The translations under genes were made by a program, and so were the position numbers. A stretch of 64,000 bases of DNA, from the NCBI RefSeq assembly GCF_001375515.1, contig NZ_CTDX01000016.1, forward strand, positions 470,942 to 534,941, written 5' to 3'. Origin of the DNA: Bacillus kwashiorkori. GTDB lineage: Bacteria > Bacillota > Bacilli > Bacillales > Caldibacillaceae. Under the pieces are notes generated by a model, which made no database searches, had not been told where the DNA came from, and saw only the letters and a list, made by a program, of their open reading frames with translations. Shown piece by piece: positions 28,391 through 36,886 of the stretch. Each line of letters opens with the position of its first letter. Positions within the stretch are counted from its first letter, which is position 1.

Positions 28391-29485
28391 ATGGGAAATA
28401 ATTATTTATTCACAGGGTTTCCAGGTTTTATTGCGAATCAGTTAATCAAAAAGTTAATAGAAAAAGAAGGGGAAGTTGAAAATATTTATGTATTAACGTT
28501 GCCAGCGATGAAGGAGAAGGCTGAACAGACGAAAGCAACAATAATCACCAATAGTCGCTTTCCTAAAGAAAATTTTCATATTTATGTTGGTGATATAACG
28601 AAACAAGGTTTAGGTTTATCTGCCATTGATGAAGAAAAATTACAAGATACAACCTATGTCTTTCATTTAGCGGCAATTTACGATTTAGCCGTTCCGCGAG
28701 ATATAGCTTATCTCGTCAATGTTACAGGTACAAAACATGTGAATGATTGGGTGAAATCACTTCCAGCTATAAAACGATATGTTTATTTTAGTACGGCCTA
28801 TGTTGCAGGATTAAGGGAAGGACTTTTAAAAGAAGATGAACTCATTCGTCCCCATGCATTTAAAAATTTTTACGAAGAAACGAAATATGAAGCAGAAGTA
28901 CTTGTTGAAGCTCTAAAAGCAAGTCTCCCGGTGACGATAATTCGTCCTGGAATTGTGAAGGGACATTCGCTCACGGGAGAAACAACTAAATTTGATGGTC
29001 CATATTTATTTTTAAACGTGATGGATCGGCTAAAACGACTACCTATTTTTCCAAAGATGGGACATAAAGATGCGGTGGTAAATCTAATTCCGATTGATTT
29101 TCTTATTGAAGCTGTACTCTATTTAAGTCAGGAGAAAATTGGTGAAGGAAAAACTTATCATTTAACAGATCCAAATCCATATACGGTGATAGAAATTTAC
29201 CAAATGATGTTAAACGAAATGTTAGGAAAAAAGCCAAAGGGAAATATGCCTCTTTCTATCGTTAAGTTTTTCCTTTCTTTTGCTAGTATTAGAAAATGGC
29301 TCCGTGTGGAAAAAGAAATCATTGATTACTTCACATGGTTAGGAAAGTTTGATTCTTCTATCGCTAAAGCAGACTTAGCGGAAGCGAATATTCGTTGCCC
29401 AGATTTAAAAGAACAAATTCCTTCTATGGTAAAATTTTATTTACAGCATAAAGTTAACAATGATTACCATATTCCTATTCGTTAG
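28391..29485 (+). CDS. NAD(P)-dependent acyl-thioester-reductase-like SDR (NAD-binding 4 family)
   Basis: A 364-residue extended SDR. The N-terminal motif TGFPGFIAN is the extended-SDR nucleotide loop, followed by VFHLAAIYDLAVP and YFSTAYVAG, and a YEETK pair that fits YxxxK. These features are shared with thioester reductase and fatty acyl-CoA reductase domains, but a sugar epimerase role is not excluded. The start follows GGTGGG. It is 70 bases upstream of an aldehyde dehydrogenase, suggesting an acyl/aldehyde interconversion pair; that is inference. Transcription may start from the weak TTGACA element upstream. Confidence 0.75.
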   Translation: MGNNYLFTGFPGFIANQLIKKLIEKEGEVENIYVLTLPAMKEKAEQTKATIITNSRFPKENFHIYVGDITKQGLGLSAIDEEKLQDTTYVFHLAAIYDLAVPRDIAYLVNVTGTKHVNDWVKSLPAIKRYVYFSTAYVAGLREGLLKEDELIRPHAFKNFYEETKYEAEVLVEALKASLPVTIIRPGIVKGHSLTGETTKFDGPYLFLNVMDRLKRLPIFPKMGHKDAVVNLIPIDFLIEAVLYLSQEKIGEGKTYHLTDPNPYTVIEIYQMMLNEMLGKKPKGNMPLSIVKFFLSFASIRKWLRVEKEIIDYFTWLGKFDSSIAKADLAEANIRCPDLKEQIPSMVKFYLQHKVNNDYHIPIR

Positions 29486-29555
29486 TCTTTATTTCTCCCT
29501 TTTATAAATTTGTTTGGTAAAATAAGCTTAATAGAAAAACTGTGAGGTTAAATAT

Positions 29556-31079
29556 ATGGCAATAATAAAAGCAATGAATCCAGCGACAGGGGAACTAATG
29601 GCAAATATTGAGGAGACAAAAATTGAGCAAATACATAAACTATATGCAGATAGTCGTAAAGCATTTGCATCGTGGAGTCAATTGTCTATAAAAGAACGAA
29701 TCGGATACTTAAAACAGTTAAAATCTGTAATCGTTCTGGAAATGGACGATATCGCTAAAGTGATTGTAAATGATACTGGAAAGGTTCCAACTGAAGCGAT
29801 AACAGCCGATATTATGCCAACAATAGATGCTTTGGATCAAACGATAAAACATGCGGAGAAACTGTTAGCACCAAAAAAAGTAAAAACTCCGATATTCCTA
29901 TTTGGGAAAAAATCATTAGTAGAATATATGCCGCGTGGAGTCGTATTAGTTATTTCACCGTGGAATTATCCGCTGCAACTTGCCCTCGTTCCTGTAATAA
30001 GTGCTCTTGTAAGTGGTAATACTGTTATATTAAAACCGTCTGAAGTTACACCAACAGTCGGAAAATGTATGGAGGAATTATTTAAAAAAGCAAATTTTCC
30101 GCACGGTGTCGTTCAAGTAGCCCATGGAGGAAAGGAAGTAGGTGCTAAGTTAACGGAAGAAAAGCCAGATTATATTTTCTTTACTGGCTCTGTCCAGACA
30201 GGGAAAATAATTCAAGAAGTGGCTGCAAAACAGTTAATCCCAACGACACTAGAATTAGGCGGGAAAGATCCATTTATTGTTTTTGCCGACGCGAATATGG
30301 AGCGGGCAGCAAAAGCAGCGGTTTGGGCGGCCTTTACAAATTCTGGACAAGTGTGCATGAGTGCGGAGCGAATTTTTGTCGAACGGACCATCTTTAATAA
30401 ATTTTTGGAAATAGTAAAAAAAGAAACAGAAAGTCTCATTCAAGATCGTTCGAAAGAGGCGGATATTGGTTCGATGACATTTCCAGACCAAAAGGAAATT
30501 GTGAAACGGCAAGTGCGAGCTGCTCTTTGTGAAGGCGCACAACTGATTACTGGTGAACACCCAGACGACTGGGACGAGTCGATGTTTATTAAACCACTCA
30601 TTTTAACTAATATTACTGCTGACATGGAAATCTTTCGAGAAGAAACTTTTGGACCTGTCCTACCAATGATCCCGTTTGACACGGAAGAAGAAGTAATTAA
30701 TCTAGCTAATCAATCGGAATATGGCTTAAATGCGAGCATCTTTACGTCAAATATGAAGAAAGGACGAAGAGTTGCTAGGAAATTAATTTCTGGGGCGGTC
30801 GTACTGAATGATGTCATTGTTTCTGTTGCTAATCATTATTTGCCCTTTGGCGGAACGAAACAGAGCGGAATCGGCCGCTATCACGGTGAACATGGACTAA
30901 CGATCTTCTGTCATGAAAAAGCAATCGTTGTAGATCGAGGGAAACGGATGCGGGAATTGCAATGGTATCCGTATAAAGGGACTTATGAACAATTTTTACG
31001 TTTATTTCAAAGTTATTTTAGCGATAAAAGAAACTGGGCGGTATTTTTAAAGACGTACTTAAAGTTGTTAAAAAAATGA
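29556..31079 (+). CDS. Aldehyde dehydrogenase family protein
   Basis: A 507-residue NAD(P)-dependent aldehyde dehydrogenase that oxidises an aldehyde to the acid or acyl form. The general base glutamate is in LELGGKDPF and the nucleophilic cysteine is in NSGQVCMSAERIF. SPWNYPLQLALVP and PFGGTKQSGIGRYHGEHGL are also family motifs. The long C-terminal extension (YEQFLRLFQSYF onward) is reminiscent of fatty aldehyde dehydrogenases. GTGAGG precedes the ATG. The neighbours are a thioester-reductase-like SDR and a thioredoxin-like protein. The substrate is unknown; a long-chain aldehyde is a reasonable guess. Confidence 0.88.
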   Translation: MAIIKAMNPATGELMANIEETKIEQIHKLYADSRKAFASWSQLSIKERIGYLKQLKSVIVLEMDDIAKVIVNDTGKVPTEAITADIMPTIDALDQTIKHAEKLLAPKKVKTPIFLFGKKSLVEYMPRGVVLVISPWNYPLQLALVPVISALVSGNTVILKPSEVTPTVGKCMEELFKKANFPHGVVQVAHGGKEVGAKLTEEKPDYIFFTGSVQTGKIIQEVAAKQLIPTTLELGGKDPFIVFADANMERAAKAAVWAAFTNSGQVCMSAERIFVERTIFNKFLEIVKKETESLIQDRSKEADIGSMTFPDQKEIVKRQVRAALCEGAQLITGEHPDDWDESMFIKPLILTNITADMEIFREETFGPVLPMIPFDTEEEVINLANQSEYGLNASIFTSNMKKGRRVARKLISGAVVLNDVIVSVANHYLPFGGTKQSGIGRYHGEHGLTIFCHEKAIVVDRGKRMRELQWYPYKGTYEQFLRLFQSYFSDKRNWAVFLKTYLKLLKK

Positions 31080-31097
31080 TGCTAGGTGGCGACAAAT

Positions 31098-31424
31098 ATG
31101 ATGGAGCTTAAAAACATCGAAGAAATTGATAAATTTATTGATGAAAATGAAATGAGTTTTTTCTATATTTCTCAGCCGAATTGTGGAGTATGTCAGGCAC
31201 TGCTTCCGAAAGTGAAAAGCCTGCTTGATAATTATCCTAAAATCTACTCTGCCTATATAAATGCGTTGGAGATCCAAACGGTGGCAGAAAAATTTTCTGT
31301 TTTCACAGTACCAGTTTTATTGCTTTTTGTTGATGGAAAGGAATATTTAAGAAGAGCAAGGATCGTTAGTATAGATGAATTAGATGATAGTATCGGGAAA
31401 ATTTATCAATTATATTATAGCTAA
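31098..31424 (+). CDS. Thioredoxin-like protein
   Basis: A 108-residue single-domain thioredoxin fold. The active site is QPNCGVCQAL (CGVC rather than the CGPC of classical thioredoxin) and the cis-proline is in FTVPVLLLFVDG. It resembles small thioredoxin-like proteins of Bacillus such as YtpP or YdbP. AGGTGG lies eight bases before ATG 31098; a GTG at 31086 overlaps that site. It sits 18 bases after the aldehyde dehydrogenase, so it is probably in the same transcript, possibly maintaining that enzyme's cysteine. Confidence 0.82.
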   Translation: MMELKNIEEIDKFIDENEMSFFYISQPNCGVCQALLPKVKSLLDNYPKIYSAYINALEIQTVAEKFSVFTVPVLLLFVDGKEYLRRARIVSIDELDDSIGKIYQLYYS

Positions 31425-31464
31425 TATTTGCTCGATGAAAATCGTATGTGAACATAGGAGACTA

Positions 31465-31549
31465 GGTTGTCCAAATAGTCTATTTAGTGATTTCAAAAGA
31501 TCAAAACTCAAGAATGTTGCTATTAAGCACTCTTGAGTTTTATTTTTTT
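31465..31549 (+). terminator. Terminator with upstream repeat-like segment
   Basis: AAACTCAAGA (31504-31513) and TCTTGAGTTT (31531-31540) form a 10-bp stem followed by a long T-run, ending the SDR-ALDH-thioredoxin transcript. Just upstream, GGTTGTCCAAA (31465-31475) repeats a segment of element B, and AAATAG/CTATTT forms a small palindrome. Confidence 0.8.
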
Positions 31550-31566
31550 ACTACAAAAAATTCCAG

Positions 31567-31626
31567 TTGAAAACGAACGTATATTCTAGTATGATTAGGA
31601 ATAGAATGGTAGCAAACATACGTTTG
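31567..31626 (+). promoter_or_regulatory. Sigma-A promoter with two LexA-type (SOS) boxes for the polY2 gene
   Basis: TTGAAA (31567-31572) and TATGAT (31590-31595) are separated by 17 bases. CGAACGTATATTCT (31574-31587) lies between them and fits the Bacillus SOS box CGAACRNRYGTTYC with two mismatches. A second palindrome, CAAACATACGTTTG (31613-31626), in the leader also has two mismatches. Binding in these positions would block initiation and clearance. Confidence 0.7.
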
Positions 31627-31641
31627 TTGGAGATGGATGAA

Positions 31642-32901
31642 ATGATTGATTATGAAAAATTACCACAACAACAAATTTTATGCATCGATATTAAAAGTTT
31701 TTATGCGAGTTGTTCGGCAGTCATGCTCGGCTTAGACCCGCTTCATTGTTTATTAGTAGTAGCAGGTAATAAAGAGCGGGAGGGGAGTGTTGTACTTGCA
31801 GCCTCTCCTAGGATGAAAAAGGAATTCGGCATTAAGACTGGTTCACGGTTGTTTGAAGTTCCGAACGATCCGCGCATTCGTATCGTTGAGCCGAAAATGG
31901 CAACTTATTTACGAGTTTCCATGGAAATTACTCGGCTATTTCATCGGTATGTTCCACAAGAGGCGATTCACGTTTATAGTGTTGATGAAAGTTTTGTAAA
32001 AGTTGATGGTACGAGTTCCTTATGGGGAGATGTTTATACGATAGCAGAAAAAATTCGTGATGACTTGATTCGCGAGTTTCAATTGCCATGTGCAATCGGT
32101 ATCGGTCCGAATATGCTCTTAGCAAAGCTTGCTTTAGATTTAGATGCGAAAAAAAGCGGAATTGCTGTTTGGACATATAAGGATGTACGTGAGAAATTAT
32201 GGCCAGTATCTCCGCTAAGTGAAATGTGGGGAATTGGCAAACGTTTAGAAAAAACATTAAATGGAATGGGGATTTTTTCCGTTGGCCAGCTTGCCAATTA
32301 CGATTTACAAAAATTAGAAACGAAGTTCGGGATTATGGGTAACCAACTTTACTATCACGCATGGGGTGTTGATTTATCCGAGATTGGCGCACCGATTATG
32401 GATGGACAAATTAGCTTTAGTAAAAGTCAAATTTTACTCCGTGACTACCGTAATATAACAGAAATTAAGCATGTCATATTGGAAATTTGTGAAGAAGTGG
32501 CAAGACGTGCACGCACCCATAAAGCTGCTGGACGAACGATCACCCTTGCGATCGGTTATAGTCGTGAAGAAAAGGGGGGTGGTTTTAACCGGGCGAAAAC
32601 GATAGAGGCAGCGACGAATATTACGATGGATTTATACCGGGTGTGTTTAGAGTTGTTTCATCAATATTACGACGGTCGTACAGTAAGGCAAATTGCCATT
32701 TCATTATCGAATATCGTACCGGACGATTCGATGCAACTTAACTTGTTTGAACCGAACCAATGGAAAAAGCGCCAATTAGGTTACACTGTTGACCATATCC
32801 GCCGTCGCTTCGGTTCGGAAGTTTTACTTCGCGCAGTGTCTTATACGGAAGCTGGTACAGCAAGAACGCGTGCCAAACTTGTCGGGGGACATAAAGCATA
32901 A
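31642..32901 (+). CDS. yqjW: Y-family DNA polymerase (YqjW/UvrX, polY2)
   Basis: A 419-residue Y-family translesion polymerase of the UvrX/YqjW type. The first catalytic aspartate is in ILCIDIKSFYASC and the acidic pair in VYSVDESFVKVDG; the helix-hairpin-helix is in MWGIGKRLEKTL. The C-terminal MQLNLFEPNQWKKR contains a QLNLF clamp-binding peptide. The start at 31642 follows GGAGATGG; earlier in-frame ATGs at 31591 and 31612 fall in the promoter/operator region. It is followed by a yolD-family gene, the usual SOS-induced pair in Bacillus, and is preceded by LexA-type boxes. Confidence 0.93.
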   Translation: MIDYEKLPQQQILCIDIKSFYASCSAVMLGLDPLHCLLVVAGNKEREGSVVLAASPRMKKEFGIKTGSRLFEVPNDPRIRIVEPKMATYLRVSMEITRLFHRYVPQEAIHVYSVDESFVKVDGTSSLWGDVYTIAEKIRDDLIREFQLPCAIGIGPNMLLAKLALDLDAKKSGIAVWTYKDVREKLWPVSPLSEMWGIGKRLEKTLNGMGIFSVGQLANYDLQKLETKFGIMGNQLYYHAWGVDLSEIGAPIMDGQISFSKSQILLRDYRNITEIKHVILEICEEVARRARTHKAAGRTITLAIGYSREEKGGGFNRAKTIEAATNITMDLYRVCLELFHQYYDGRTVRQIAISLSNIVPDDSMQLNLFEPNQWKKRQLGYTVDHIRRRFGSEVLLRAVSYTEAGTARTRAKLVGGHKA

Positions 32902-32961
32902 GCAATCAAACGATGTATAGTGCCTAAATGAAGAATAATTTTTCCGAAAGGAGTATGCCAA

Positions 32962-33294
32962 ATGATTCGTGATCGGGGTCGGATAAAGTGGACGGCCATG
33001 ATGTTACCAGAACATGTAAAACTGCTCCGGGACTGGCAGGAAGAAGAACTTTGGGAAGAAAAACGAGAGCTGGATGAACAGAGGCTAGAACAATTAAATG
33101 AAGTGGTCCGCGAAGCACAAACTACCGCTAAAAAAGTTTCCGTTTATTATTATACAAACCATCATTCAGAAATTATAACCGGCATTATTCGTGAATATTA
33201 TCCGTTAAAACAAGAACTGAAATTAATAGAAGAACAAGGGACAAATACGTTCATTCCATTAACAGCCATCACGAATATTGAGATTATTGACTAA
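32962..33294 (+). CDS. yqjX: YolD-like protein (YqjX)
   Basis: A 110-residue YolD-family protein, small and acidic, always found beside UvrX/YqjW-type polymerases. The N-terminal DRGRIKWTAMMLPEHVKLLRD is the family signature. A charged helix (residues 30-60) follows, then a C-terminal beta-rich half (TGIIREYYPL, FIPLTAITNIEIID). AAAGGAG precedes ATG 32962. The 60-base gap to the polymerase contains no terminator, so it shares the SOS promoter. YolD proteins are proposed accessory factors of the polymerase; the mechanism is not established. Confidence 0.9.
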   Translation: MIRDRGRIKWTAMMLPEHVKLLRDWQEEELWEEKRELDEQRLEQLNEVVREAQTTAKKVSVYYYTNHHSEIITGIIREYYPLKQELKLIEEQGTNTFIPLTAITNIEIID

Positions 33295-33350
33295 TACTCC
33301 CACGGCTAAAGCAAAGGTGCTCCTGCAAATCTTATCGGTGAAGATACAGC

Positions 33351-33377
33351 AAAAAAGGGGAGATTATTCCCCTTTTT
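33351..33377. terminator. Bidirectional terminator overlapping the end of the CDGSH gene
   Basis: AAAAAAGGGGA (33351-33361) pairs with TCCCCTTTTT (33368-33377) over a 6-base loop. The stop codon of the minus-strand gene (33364-33366) lies within the loop. It serves yqjX from the left and the CDGSH gene from the right. Confidence 0.82.
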
Positions 33378-33576
33378 CTTTCGGTGCCCGAACAACCGAT
33401 TCAAAATTTCCTTTATGACTGCCATCACAAAAAGGTTTATTATTTGACAATCCACAACGACAAAGTGAAAAGGTTTTTTTCGTGGAAAAAACGTTGCCCT
33501 CTGCATCGACTAATTCCACATCTCCTGAAATCCTTAATGACCCATTATCATTCACTTTAATTTGCACTTTCTCCAT
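33364..33576 (-). CDS. CDGSH iron-sulfur domain protein
   Basis: A 70-residue protein with one CDGSH motif, CRCGLSNNKPFCDGSH, whose three cysteines and one histidine bind a 2Fe-2S cluster. The N-terminal half is a short beta region (VQIKVNDNGSLRISGDVELVD). GGATGGG lies before the ATG on the minus strand. Single-CDGSH proteins of this length are common in Firmicutes, with redox or cluster-transfer roles proposed but unproved. No signal peptide is present, so it is likely cytoplasmic. Confidence 0.9.
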   Translation of the reverse strand: MEKVQIKVNDNGSLRISGDVELVDAEGNVFSTKKTFSLCRCGLSNNKPFCDGSHKGNFESVVRAPKEKGE

Positions 33577-33747
33577 AAAACCCATCCTTTCTATCCTATC
33601 TAACTTGATAGTATATGGAAAAGAATGAAAAATCAATAATATAAATTTATTGGTATTATGATATATGTAAAACAACTGAAAGCAAATGAGATAAACCTAC
33701 TAAACATTAGTTGTAAGGGGCTGAAATCCATTTGATATACTGTTTAT

Positions 33748-34320
33748 TTATTTTGGAGTTTGGCTATATATTTCAATCGAACTGTAACGGAAATGTTGAG
33801 AGATAATTTCATTTAGTTCTTTGACACTTAGATCGTTCTTTTCTTGTTCCGTCTCTGAAGAGTACATTTTTTCTCTTGCATTAGTTAAAATATTTCTAAC
33901 ATTTTCTAATAAAGCAATTTCATTTTCATCAAGCATATTGTCTTCTGAAAGTGCCTTTGTGGTAATGGAATCAGAATTGATTCCTGAAACAATGTCAGTC
34001 AATTCTTTAAAAAAGGTTGTAGTAAGAATTTCGTCATTATGGAAATAGCGTCCATCCGCTAATAATTGATCTGTAAGTAATAATTGAACTTGTAATTGAC
34101 TAGCTAGAATATCCAATTCATCCGCTTGTGGTTGCTCTGTAATTAACCTATCAAAATAATTGATCGTTTTATCAAGTGAAAAATAAAAATGGTTCACAAA
34201 AACTTCCCAATGACGCTGATTCGCTTGTTTTTCTTCAGAATAACGAAAAGATAGAAAAGCAGTACTAGAAAGTAAAATAATAATTGCAACTAACAAAAAA
34301 AAGAACGGGAATTTTTTCAA
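33748..34320 (-). CDS. Membrane-anchored extracytoplasmic protein of unknown function
   Basis: A 190-residue protein with one N-terminal transmembrane helix (FPFFFLLVAIIILLSSTAFLSF) and then a helical, Gln/Glu/Leu-rich domain that should face outside. I chose TTG 34320, with GGAG eight bases upstream; the frame is open further but without a ribosome site. The helical segments (VFVNHFYFSLDKTINYF, LASQLQVQLLLTDQLL) suggest a four-helix sensor-like fold, as in extracellular domains of receptors, but no signalling domain follows. I do not recognise a family. Confidence 0.75.
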   Translation of the reverse strand: MKKFPFFFLLVAIIILLSSTAFLSFRYSEEKQANQRHWEVFVNHFYFSLDKTINYFDRLITEQPQADELDILASQLQVQLLLTDQLLADGRYFHNDEILTTTFFKELTDIVSGINSDSITTKALSEDNMLDENEIALLENVRNILTNAREKMYSSETEQEKNDLSVKELNEIISQHFRYSSIEIYSQTPK

Positions 34321-34599
34321 ATCATTCACTCCTCTGTGATACAGATAAAAACACCCCAAAGGAAATGAACTAATGTACAGTAGTAAATCTATGCTTAACT
34401 TAATGATAATAAAAAAAAAAGAAATAATCAATGTAAGAAGAGAAATGAAGCAGGTAAATTTTGGTAAAAAATGAGTTATTAAATAGTTAATAGTTGGTTA
34501 AACATCCTATTAATTTGGTTGTAAGTAATCAAGTTTTTCTTAAAGATTGCTTTTTTAACATAGATAGAAAAAAAATAACCAATGTTATAAAAAAATATA

Positions 34600-34628
34600 A
34601 TGACAAATAAAACAAAGGAGTGTATAAT
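34600..34628 (+). promoter_or_regulatory. Promoter of the tRNA-Ser gene
   Basis: ATGACA (34600-34605) and a perfect TATAAT (34623-34628) are 17 bases apart, with initiation expected near 34635, eleven bases before the tRNA. The rest of the gap between 34321 and the promoter is A/T-rich and holds nothing else I can support. Confidence 0.75.
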
Positions 34629-34645
34629 AGGTTTCGTTGAAATTT

Positions 34646-34734
34646 GGAGAAGTACCCAAGTGGTCATAAGGGGGCGCACTCGAAATGCGTTAGGGCGGGC
34701 AACCGTCGCGTGGGTTCGAATCCCACCTTCTCCG
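34646..34734 (+). tRNA. tRNA-Ser (anticodon CGA)
   Basis: The acceptor stem is GGAGAAG/CTTCTCC with discriminator G. The anticodon arm is GCGCA-CTCGAAA-TGCGT, giving anticodon CGA (reads UCG). The T arm is GTGGG-TTCGAAT-CCCAC. A long variable arm (about 18 bases, GGGCGGGCAACCGTCG region) identifies a class II serine tRNA. No CCA is encoded, so RNase Z and CCA addition are needed. It is a lone tRNA gene with its own promoter and terminator. Confidence 0.96.
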
Positions 34735-34778
34735 TTTCTTGTGTCCTAAAGGGTAATTAATAATATATAAAAATCCAT

Positions 34779-34813
34779 GAAACGGCTGTGTTTGCAGTCG
34801 TTTCTTTGTGTTT
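34779..34813 (+). terminator. Terminator downstream of tRNA-Ser
   Basis: GAAACGGCTG (34779-34788) pairs with CAGTCGTTTC (34795-34804) through one G-T wobble over a 6-base loop, followed by TTTGTGTTT. Confidence 0.8.
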
Positions 34814-34906
34814 CGTTTGCCATATACAGATTACGAAAACTTAGGTCGACAAAGGTGAGGAATGTGTTAAAAAGGACCTTTCAAATCAGGAAATAATTAT
34901 AAAAAG

Positions 34907-35341
34907 CTAGTCGTCTAAAAATTTATATTTCCATTGAAAAAATGCCATTACACAACCTATGAATGTTAAAATGAAACAATATATTAATTTTCCTAACGTC
35001 GTGATAGTAATACCAGAAGATACTCCATCAATCAAATTTAAGTACATCAAAAATAGTAAGACCAGGATAATTATTTGAACAATTAAGTTCGCTTCCTCTG
35101 TAAAATTTAGCAGACGAACCACCACGTTCCATATGATTTCCAAAACATAAATTAGCGCGAAGAACAGAAATAGTAAAAGAGTATAAACGGATAATCCTTT
35201 AAACGATTCCACCTTAATATCGTTAGGAAATATTTTTCCTAAAGTAAATAAGGAACCAGCAAATATTGCAAAAAAGAGAAAGAAAGTAGTAATGATGATT
35301 GCTAGTACTACAAAGAAATCTCTGTATTTAGTTGATAACAT
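34907..35341 (-). CDS. YrvL-like integral membrane protein
   Basis: A 144-residue polytopic protein with four clear hydrophobic segments (VVLAIIITTFFLFFAIFAG; VYTLLLFLFFALIYVLEIIW; LIVQIIILVLLFLMYLNLI; LIYCFILTFIGCVMAFFQW). Its layout is like the YrvL family of regulatory membrane proteins in Bacillus, an assignment from memory of pattern only. The start at 35341 has AGGTGG eight bases upstream; the frame continues 33 bases further without a better site. It stands alone downstream of the tRNA, on the opposite strand. Confidence 0.65.
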   Translation of the reverse strand: MLSTKYRDFFVVLAIIITTFFLFFAIFAGSLFTLGKIFPNDIKVESFKGLSVYTLLLFLFFALIYVLEIIWNVVVRLLNFTEEANLIVQIIILVLLFLMYLNLIDGVSSGITITTLGKLIYCFILTFIGCVMAFFQWKYKFLDD

Positions 35342-35585
35342 GTCAGTTACCACCTCGAATAGTTTAACATTCATATCAAAGAATGCCCTGTAAATACCAT
35401 AGCCGATAAAAACGGCAATAAGTCCACTAATAGTTTCATATAAGTCAGCAACTAGTTAAGCATTACTCCATTTTATTAAGCTTGGGATACAATTATTCAG
35501 AAAAGATGAACCTAGTTATTATTTCATTGTTAGAGACAAACAAACAATTTCTAACCGATTTGTTATCCAAAAAATTAAACAGAAA

Positions 35586-35618
35586 AGGAACTGCACCAAT
35601 AAGATGTGTGCAGTTCCT
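35586..35618 (-). terminator. Minus-strand terminator of the 43-residue gene
   Basis: AGGAACTGCAC (35586-35596) and GTGCAGTTCCT (35608-35618) form a perfect 11-bp stem. Read on the minus strand it is followed by TTTTCT. It lies just past the small gene ending at 35634, which supports that gene being real. Confidence 0.75.
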
Positions 35619-35633
35619 CTCTAAAGTAGGCCA

Positions 35634-35765
35634 TTATTGCTTTGAGTTTTGCCTGTTCGTAGGTTCGATTACGTTTTTAAGTTCTTCTTTGGCCATATGC
35701 GTTTGTTCTATGTCTGCGGATTTTTGACCTTTCTGACTATAACCTTTTTCACGTCTTTGCTGCAT
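35634..35765 (-). CDS. Small basic hydrophilic protein, 43 residues, unknown
   Basis: A short minus-strand frame with AAAGGAG eight bases before its ATG and a strong terminator just after its stop. The product is polar, rich in Gln, Lys and Glu, with no Cys or Trp (MQQRREKGYSQKGQKSADIE at the N-terminus). It looks like the small sporulation-type or stress-type proteins of Bacillaceae, but I recognise no family. A plus-strand frame across the same bases (35482-35727) has no ribosome site and is rejected. Confidence 0.65.
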   Translation of the reverse strand: MQQRREKGYSQKGQKSADIEQTHMAKEELKNVIEPTNRQNSKQ

Positions 35766-35827
35766 ATTTCATGCTCCTTTCTTCATTATCGTTTGTATTT
35801 TTAGAAGAAAGTAGAGAAAATATACAG

Positions 35828-36736
35828 TTAGACAGGTAGAGATTTTTTATAAGCTTGATAGTAAGCGCTATCAATTTTCCGAGAAATATGTGGTTGAATA
35901 ACATCAATTGCTTTTACTAACTGATTCAAATTAATACCTGTTTGAATTCCGAGCCGCCCCAACATATAAACGACATCCTCCGTTGCGACATTTCCAGAAG
36001 CGCCAGGGGCAAAGGGACAACCACCCAAACCACCAGTTGAGCAATCAAACCGATCAACTCCAGCTTGCAAACTTGCAAAAATATTAGCTAAACCCATTTT
36101 TCGAGTATCATGAAAATGTGCCGTAATAAAAATTTCAGGGAAAGTTGCCTTTAACTTTGTAAATAAAGAATAAGCCTCTAGCGGTGAAGCCATTCCTATT
36201 GTGTCAGCGATGCTTAATTCGTCTACCCCTAATTGAACGAATTGGTTGCATAAGTCAATAACCCTTTCCTCACTAATTTTCCCTTCATATGGGCAGTAAA
36301 AAGCAGTGGATATGCAAACCCTTACAAAGAAACCGCTATCTTTTAATTCCTGAACAGGTTTGGCTAATTGTTGCAAACTCTCCTTAAGGGAGCGATTTAT
36401 ATTTTTTTTGTTAAAAGAATCGCTCACACCTACAAATATCGCTACTGCTTTAATATTCGTCTGCAATAATTGGTCAATGCCTCTTTTGTTTGGCACGAGA
36501 ATAAAGTTTCTAATGTTCGTACTGCCGCAATTCGTCGCAATATGAAAGGAATCAGCCATTTGTGGCACCCATTTCGGTGAAACAAACGAAGTAATTTCCA
36601 TTTCTTGAAAACCAGCTTTTTGCAATTCCCTGATAAAATCCAGTTTTTTCTCCGTTGGGACAAAATCGTTTTCGTTTTGCAAACCATCCCTTGGACCGAC
36701 TTCAATAATCGTCACCTTTTCTGGTAAAATCATCAT
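35828..36736 (-). CDS. mvaB: Hydroxymethylglutaryl-CoA lyase
   Basis: A 302-residue HMGL-type TIM-barrel lyase that cleaves HMG-CoA into acetyl-CoA and acetoacetate, the last step of leucine breakdown. Motifs: EVGPRDGLQNE with the metal-binding Asp, SFVSPKWVPQMAD, SIADTIGMASP, HFHDTRKMGLAN with the metal-binding His, and the GGLGGCPFAPGASGN loop with the catalytic Cys. The start at 36736 follows AAGGGGGG. It is isolated from other leucine-degradation genes, but the bkd operon elsewhere in the window supplies isovaleryl-CoA upstream in that route. B. subtilis yngG is the counterpart. Confidence 0.92.
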   Translation of the reverse strand: MMILPEKVTIIEVGPRDGLQNENDFVPTEKKLDFIRELQKAGFQEMEITSFVSPKWVPQMADSFHIATNCGSTNIRNFILVPNKRGIDQLLQTNIKAVAIFVGVSDSFNKKNINRSLKESLQQLAKPVQELKDSGFFVRVCISTAFYCPYEGKISEERVIDLCNQFVQLGVDELSIADTIGMASPLEAYSLFTKLKATFPEIFITAHFHDTRKMGLANIFASLQAGVDRFDCSTGGLGGCPFAPGASGNVATEDVVYMLGRLGIQTGINLNQLVKAIDVIQPHISRKIDSAYYQAYKKSLPV

Positions 36737-36886
36737 ATCCGCATCCCCCCTTAACAAGTATTGTAACGAGTGGACAGTAGAAAACGCAACAATTATAAAA
36801 ATATTCCAAAGAAAAAATTTCTCTCTCTATCTAGAAAATAATTTTTCTAGATGTATAATGGTTTTAGACTTTTTAATTGGAGTAGA

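Noticed and set aside
35482-35727. 81-codon plus-strand frame
   Set aside because: No ribosome site, Cys/Phe-rich nonsense-like product, and it lies antisense to a better supported 43-residue gene with a terminator.
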